Both the position numbers and the translations under genes were made by a program. Of a stretch of DNA of 64,000 nt, positions 57,932 to 64,000 are shown one piece after another (within the stretch, counting starts at the first letter, position 1; each line of letters begins with the position of its first letter). Location: positions 153,637 to 217,636 of the forward strand of contig PYST01000022.1 of assembly GCA_003049485.1 (NCBI GenBank). The letters run 5' to 3'. This stretch comes from Ophioceras dolichostomum (lineage: Eukaryota > Ascomycota > Sordariomycetes > Magnaporthales > Ophioceraceae). Under the pieces are notes generated by a model that was not told the origin of the DNA, did not search any database, and was given only the letters and a program-made list of their open reading frames with translations.

Positions 57932-60900
57932 ACGTTGTCTCGCACTCAGGCTTGAGGATGAATATCGCTTGGCTGGGTAAAGTCCTGTCTGTTCCTGTGC
58001 TAGGGATGGCGAGATGGCTTGCTTGTCCTGTCGTTGAGTCACTTCTTTTTTGTTGTCGTTGTTAGTTGGAAATGTAATCAATTTGTGGATGCTTTTGTCG
58101 TATCTATCGAATATCAGGCAAGATGAATGTGGACATGACTTTGAGTGAGAGATACCAAACTGTTAGCACCGCTCGTCTCGCCTTGGCTGGCCTGTCTGAT
58201 GACAAGCGGCGGTCGGAAGATGAAGCGCGAGAGACAAGGAGAGGGTTGACTTGTTGGGAAGCTTGACGGTCAAATATATACCATACCACCTCTCCCCACG
58301 CACGTCTACGCTCCTCAGACCTACCTACCTGGCCCGATGGAACAGGACTACGGTAGGGATGATGATCCGATGATCCGAGGCAACTGTATGAAGTGTTCGT
58401 ACTAATGGCAGGTACCTGCCTAGGTGCGTTATCTTCGAATCTCACCACAGGAGGAGTTCCGTCCTCGGCTCAGGTCCGATAAACGAGAAGGTGCTTACCT
58501 ACCTACCTAACCTATCTAGGTAGGTACCTAGCTGGTAGCTACCACGATGTGTGTGGGTCCACACCACACCATCCATCCAGCTCCGCGGGCGGGCCCTCAA
58601 CCTCACTCCCCACCCCCGAGGCCGTCTGATCCCCGGATCCGCTCCCACTAAGGCGGCATACCCAGGTGCGTTACTGGCACTGCCCTCATTCTCGAATAGA
58701 TAACTTTGCACGCATCGGCGTGGGGACTGTCCCCGGCGGACTGATGAGTTGGTAGATGGCACTTAAGGGAGATAGAGAGAGTGAGAGAGAGAGAAAAGGA
58801 GCCGTCCGGAGAGCGCCCTAACTACTTCCCCGAATGTTTTTGTCTCAAGTACATATCTTCCCCTCCCTCCCTCCTCCTCGTTGACGATGGGTGAACAAAT
58901 GGGTCTGTTTTAGCCACTGCATCAACTACTACGATAGGGGGGGAGCCCTCGATGACCGGGGGTTCGGGAATCGTATTTATTTCTCCTTTCAGAGACAGCA
59001 GAATCCAGTGAAGAGATAGATGCCTTCCTCTTTTATCAGATGCTGAATGTATTTTCGGAACTGCTCGCCGGAACCCGGAACTTCCTCAAAACAGGCAGGT
59101 AAATGGGCGTGAGAGTCGGTATCTTTTCCTTCCGACCTACAGTGGTATCCTCTGTCACTGTGGACGTAGATATTGTATGGGTGCTCCCTCCGCGAGGACG
59201 AGTCATGACCCTAGATAGATACGCCAACAGCGCCAGTCGGAGATTGCCGCTCCGACAGGAGACGAAGACACAAAGAGTGAGAGAGAACCGAATCATGTGG
59301 GGAAGTTTCCCAGATATCGGCAAGTTTCTCGGCGGCATCCATCGAGAGGCCCGACCGGTTGGCGGCGATCATCAGAAGAGGAGGGGGGACATTACCAATG
59401 CCCGCCCACCAGACACCAGACAGACATGTGTGCCTCGCGACGGGGGCGAAGGGTTGGCCCTGCTTGGTAGTAGCGTGGGGTTAGTAGGTTACTTACGTGT
59501 CTGGATAGTTGTCACTAGCTTCCACGATTGGGTGGAGGGAAAACGCCCGGTTCACGTCATTCAGACGAGCCTAATCGTCACTAATAGAAACGTCTCGACA
59601 AATAGGATGACAGCATCTGTTCAACTGGTCCCCAAGAAAGCGATATATCGCAAGCCGGTGTGATGTGATATCGCACTCACTGGTAGCTACGTAGCACGAT
59701 GTCGTGCCTGAAGCTATCCCGTACTGGATCACTGGATACTGCCAAGGGCGGGAAGAGATCGGGGATCTGGCTTGGCCGCACCCGACAAGCCTTTTGCTCA
59801 GAAATATCTTTGGCGCATCCATTGACTTCACCAAGCTTGGTTTCAAGTCACCAATGGCAACCTCTTTGACACGGACAAACGGTCTAGATTCGGCCATTTC
59901 AGGGCCCCTTATCTTGAACATGGAGGTGCTTACTCGCTTTTGACATGACCTATGAACTTCACGTACCACTACCAGACCTCTCACATGTTCATTCCTCTCC
60001 CGCACGAGCGGTCTCCCACCTAGATAAGCTCCATGCAAAAAGATGGGATGGAATGGTGAAATTCCCGCTGCCTTCTCTCTCTCTCCTCACGTGGGCCATT
60101 GCTTGCTTCGGCCAGAAACTAGAGAAAGAGGGCCCGGAGACTGTTCCCAAGGTGATCCCTTCACCTACTAGTACGGCCGTTCCCACAGTGCCACCTGCCC
60201 AAAAGAGGCCGCCCCGTGGAGCGTACGAGCGCCCATCGTCTCGTCTCACATATCACGGGGGACCCCAGAAAAGATGGTGAAATACTATGTTGGACTTATG
60301 ACTGGCTGGCATCTAGGAACGGGGGACCACACTTTGCGACTTACATACCGTACCTAGCTTAGCGGACCTTTCCTTGTCGTACAAACCTCCCCGGACGGGG
60401 AGGACCACCATCACCGGGCGGCACCGCACAGGAGAGGAGACGGCTGAGGAGGGGGTTTTGCTCATGGAGAGATTCTTTAGCGCAATTTCTTGCGCGACGT
60501 CAGTCCTTCTTGACGAGTTTGCGTTCAACCGAGCGAAAAGAGGAGGGGGGGGGGAAGACCTGAGCGGAGGATTAAACGATGGAATGCAGGGAAGCATGGC
60601 TTTGGGCCGAGGGAGGGGGGGGCATGCATTCATTCTCTCATTAAGAGTTTTGCCCAGACGACGATAAGGTCCGCACTACGGCAGAACAGAAGTGAATGAC
60701 ACGCCCATCTCGGGAACGTGATTGGCCGAACCGGGGCTCGGGTCATTCCTGCCCATCGCTTCAAGTTACTTGCCCACGAAACCTGTCCAACCGTTGCTTT
60801 GGAACTGACTGCTGTCTGCCCGGTCATGTTCTTCATAAGTTGACTCGAGTCCCGCATCATACACTCGTTCCCAAATTTCTGGATGGTCGGTCCTGCATCA

Positions 60901-61217
60901 CAACACCCAAAAAGCTTCACAGCACCTCTCTGCGCTCTGGGACATTCGTATACCCGAACACCCGTTCGTCCATCCATCCGTGGACCGCGGCCGGGACCTG
61001 CAAACCTGCGAGGAACCCACAGGCAGGCCACGCATAGCAACGAGGTACCTACCTCTAGCCACTGCACCAGCACCCTGCGTCAGGTCACCTCACATTGACG
61101 TATTGGCTTCGCCGTCGCGGCGGGTGGTCAATATCTCTCTACGTAGCATCGGCCCCTCCCCACATGCGCCTGTCGCCATTCCCATCACCATAACCAATAC
61201 CACAAGACCAAGACACC
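57932..61217. other. Large intergenic region (3.3 kb) between sugar-porter and OPT genes
   Basis: No supported gene. Contains the inverted TACC/GGTA repeat at 58497-58525, a G homopolymer around 60543-60554, and many short overlapping frames. The right end is the OPT promoter. Confidence 0.5.
58497..58525. repeat. Inverted TACC/GGTA repeat
   Basis: Three ACCT units (58497-58508) face two AGGT units (58518-58525) across a 9-nt spacer, so a short hairpin could form. The same tetranucleotide recurs elsewhere in the window. Confidence 0.7.
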
Positions 61218-63690
61218 ATGGCAGCGACAACAGCGGCAGCAGCCGCGACCGAAAAGGAGATGCTGGTGCAGACGGAGCCGGCCACGGGCACGGCCGGCCA
61301 CTTCGCCGAGTCGACGCCGGCGGTCGAGCACCGCGGCGCGCTCACGGAGAAGGTGGTCGTCGACGACGTCGACATCGGCGCCGGTGGAGGAGACGAGGGC
61401 GACGAAAAGGAGGAGCTCGACCTCTACAGGCCGCTGGTGATGGACCCTAACATCGAGTACGAGCCGAACCCTCTCACGCTGAGGGCCGTCGTGGTGGGCA
61501 TCATACTCGGGACGTTGGTTAGCGCTTCGAATTTGTACCTCGGTATGTGTGTTTCCGTTCCTTACTTCCCTTTTTACTATTCTCTTTCTGTTTGGATGTT
61601 CCCTACATCCTTGTGCGTGCCTACCACCCAGGTCCCGCCCAATTCCAGTCCACTAACACCAAATCTTCTCTTCTTTCTTCTCCTCCTCTCTTCTACTAGG
61701 CCTCAAAACCGGCTTCACCTTCTCGGCCTCCATGTTCGGCGCCATCTTCGGATACGGCATCCTCAGGGGCCTCTCGAAGGTAGCAGGCCACCTCCCCATC
61801 ATCGGCGGGTCCTTCGGCCCCCAAGAGAACTCCATCGTCCAGGCGGCCGCCACGGGCGCGGGCGGGATCGGCGGGATCTTCGTCGCGGGCCTGCCCGCCA
61901 TGTACCGTCTTGGCCTCTTGTCGCAGGATCCACGCAGCGACCTGGGCAGGATCTTCACCGTCACGCTCGTCTGCTCCTTCGTGGGCCTCTTCTTCGTCAC
62001 CCCGCTGCGGAAGTTCTTCATCGTGCAGGTCGCCAGGGAGCTGAAGCTCCTGTTCCCCTCCCCGACGGCGACGGCGGTCACGATCAGGTCCATGCACACG
62101 GGCGCCAGGGGCAGCGTCGAGGCCATGAAGAAGCTGAAGGCGCTGCTGATCACGTTCGGCGCGACGATCTGCCACAGGGTCGGGTCGTATTACGCGATCG
62201 GGATACTTTATGATTGGCACTTCTTCACGTGGATCCATATCTGGAGCGGATATAAATCGTGGGCGCTGAACATTGAGAGTTGGGGGTGGTACTTCGAGTG
62301 GACCACCGCGTTCATCGGGTCGGGCATGCTGATCGGGCTGAACAGCGCGATTTCGATGTTCATGGGCTCCGTGCTGGCCTGGGGTCTGATCGGGCCCGTG
62401 CTCGTCCACTACGGCGAGTGCATCGGCGTGCAGGTCTACCCGGACGACCCGCAGTGGGATTCGCTCTATAGCTTCACGAGCCTGAGCCACCTGGGCGAGC
62501 GCACGCCCAGCCCGCGGTACTGGCTGCTGTGGCCGGGGGTGATGATCATGGTGTGCGGCTCGATGGCGGAGCTGGCAGTGCAGTACAAGGTGATCTGGTA
62601 CGGGATCAAGGCCGGCTGGCACCAGGGGTGCGAGGGCCTGAACGGCATGCTGGTGAGGAGGGGCAAGCACTCCGCGTTCCTGGCCAGGCGGGTCGCGAAT
62701 GCCCAGGAGGCCAGGGAGAAATCGGCGCAGGACGGCCTCCTGGTGGAGGACCCCGCGCGGAAGGAGGACCAGGTGCCGACGTGGGCGTGGGGCTCCGGGA
62801 TGGTGGCCACGGTGGTGATCGCCATCATCATCTTCCACTTCCAGTGGGACATGCACCCAGGGCTCACCATCCTGTCCATCCTGCTCGCCTTCCTCTTCTC
62901 CTTCCTCGCCATCCAGATCGGCGCCGTGACCGACCAGACCCCGCTCACGGCCGCCTCCAAGGCCGCGCAGTTGGTCATCGGCGGCGCGACAAAGGGCGCG
63001 GGCCTGGAGATCAAGAGCGCCCAGCGCATCAACCTGATCGCGTCGTCGATGGCCTCGGGAGGCGCGGACGTCGCGACGGCGCTGACGGGCGACTTCCGCA
63101 CGGGCTTCCTGCTGGGCACGCCGCCGATCAAGCAGTGGACCGCGCAGGCCGTGGGCACGTTCGTCTCCGTCTGGCTCGCGCCCGCCATGTTCGTGCTTTT
63201 CACCACGGCGTACCCGTGCATCCTGTACCCGCAGGAGGGCAAGACGTGCGCGTTCGGCGCGCCGTCCGTGGCGGCGTGGAAGGCCGTCACGGAGGCCGTC
63301 ACGGACCCCAAGGTCAGCATCCCCCGCTCATCGGGCATCACGGCCTGCCTCCTCGGCGCCGTCGCCGTGGCGCAGGTCGTCGTGCGCCATTACTACCTCG
63401 TCGGCGACAGGGAGAGGTACAGGGACTACCTGCCGAACTGGGGCGCCATCGCGCTGGCGTTCGTCATTCCCGCCCCCGTGTTCAACAGCGCGGCGCTGCT
63501 CGGCGCGCTCATCGCCGCCGCGTGGCAGAAGTGGTGGCCCGCCAGCTGGGAGGTTTATGGGTACGCCGTCGCGGCGGGAGCGATCGCGGGCGAGGGCATG
63601 GGGGGCGTGTTCGGTGCCATCCTGCAGCTGGCGAACGTGTCTGGAGATAGGTACGGGACGAACCTGGGCTGTCCTGGGCTGGAGTGTTAG
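61218..63690 (+). CDS. OPT-superfamily oligopeptide/YSL-type transporter
   Basis: Exons 61218-61542 and 61700-63690, split by a 157-nt intron (GTATGT donor, CTAG acceptor), give 771 aa. The start at 61218 has context ACACCATGG. A hydrophilic, Ala- and acid-rich N-terminus (about 85 residues) is followed by about 14 hydrophobic segments. OPT features: [31 protein letters not shown] at the first helix (spanning the splice), [37 protein letters not shown], and [19 protein letters not shown] near the end. [10 protein letters not shown] and SPTATA are shared with YSL-type members, which in plants move metal-nicotianamine complexes; fungal members are mostly uncharacterised and may carry peptides or metal chelates. 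A role with the window's siderophore NRPS is possible but unsupported. Confidence 0.88.
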
Positions 63691-64000
63691 GTTGGGCTGG
63701 CGAAGAACCCGACATGCCACCTCGCTCTGGGTACCTCCCTGTCAGGTTGGTATGCACTTTTCATGTGACTGCACGCTCGGTTTCAGGATCCGACTAATCT
63801 CGTAGTGTGATGCTGCAGAGGTAGATCATTGAGACGCATCCTTCTTCTGGTGATAGCATATTACCTAGGGTATGGTAGGTATTAATTCATTAATTCTTCT
63901 ATCTATGAATTTGCACCTCGAGGATTGACAACCTGGTTCGAGCTGGTTAGTACACAGTAGGTGGCGTTTCGCACCTTGATAATAAATAGCATGATTGGTT
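63691..64000. other. 3' flank of the OPT gene
   Basis: AT-richer non-coding sequence to the window edge; no gene, tRNA or repeat recognised. Confidence 0.6.

Noticed and set aside
59103..59663. 186-codon plus-strand frame in the 57932-61217 gap
   Set aside because: No family features, many competing frames, and weak start context.

Overview
The window is chromosomal DNA of a filamentous ascomycete, most likely a Sordariomycete-type mould. The evidence is short spliceosomal introns (about 65-370 nt) with GTRNGT donors and YAG acceptors, GC-rich exons, wide intergenic spaces of up to about 3.6 kb, scattered GGTA/TACC microsatellites, and fungal families: a ferrichrome-type siderophore NRPS, the Rtc1/WDR24 SEA-complex subunit, an X325/BIM1 copper protein, and sugar-porter, amine-permease and OPT transporters. 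No rRNA, tRNA, CRISPR or intact transposon was recognised. I joined exons by hand from splice signals, reading-frame phase and family motifs.

Layout. 1-11576 (+): 3' part of a giant NRPS with order (A)-T-C-T-C-A-T-C-T-C-T-C, which matches intracellular siderophore (ferricrocin/ferrichrome) synthetases. 11838-13471 (-): FAD-linked oxidoreductase of the berberine-bridge type, convergent with the NRPS. 14519-15264 (-): secreted cytidine-deaminase-fold protein with an apparent single-base frameshift. 16335-18739 (-): seven-exon, membrane-anchored alpha/beta hydrolase with a TAP-like C-terminus. 20688-25490 (-): Rtc1/WDR24-like WD40-RING protein, divergent from 26179-27465 (+), a 2-oxoglutarate/Fe(II) oxygenase. 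27755-29205 (-): secreted aldose 1-epimerase. 32815-33760 (+): GPI-anchored X325/BIM1-like copper protein with a predicted mature N-terminal His. 34798-36831 (-): atypical protein kinase. 39126-40613 (+): Ser-rich protein of unknown function. 42609-45129 (-): eight-exon amine/choline/GABA-type permease with a 7-nt exon. 48248-49576 (-): APH/kinase-like protein with an altered metal-binding motif. 50412-52556 (-): BNR-repeat protein. 55817-57931 (+): sugar-porter MFS transporter. 61218-63690 (+): OPT-family transporter.

How the genes relate. Apart from the NRPS and possibly the adjacent flavoenzyme, this does not look like one biosynthetic cluster. It reads as ordinary chromosome arm with a loose theme of nutrient and metal handling: siderophore synthesis, copper acquisition, sugar/amine/oligopeptide-type uptake, sugar mutarotation, and TORC1 nutrient signalling through Rtc1. 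Any functional link between them is inference. The most useful observations are the altered active-site motifs in several enzymes (NRPS C domains, flavoenzyme, kinase, APH-like protein), the frameshift in the secreted deaminase, the 7-nt and 28-nt exons, an 18-bp perfect palindrome upstream of the copper-protein gene, and a three-copy 29-bp tandem repeat.
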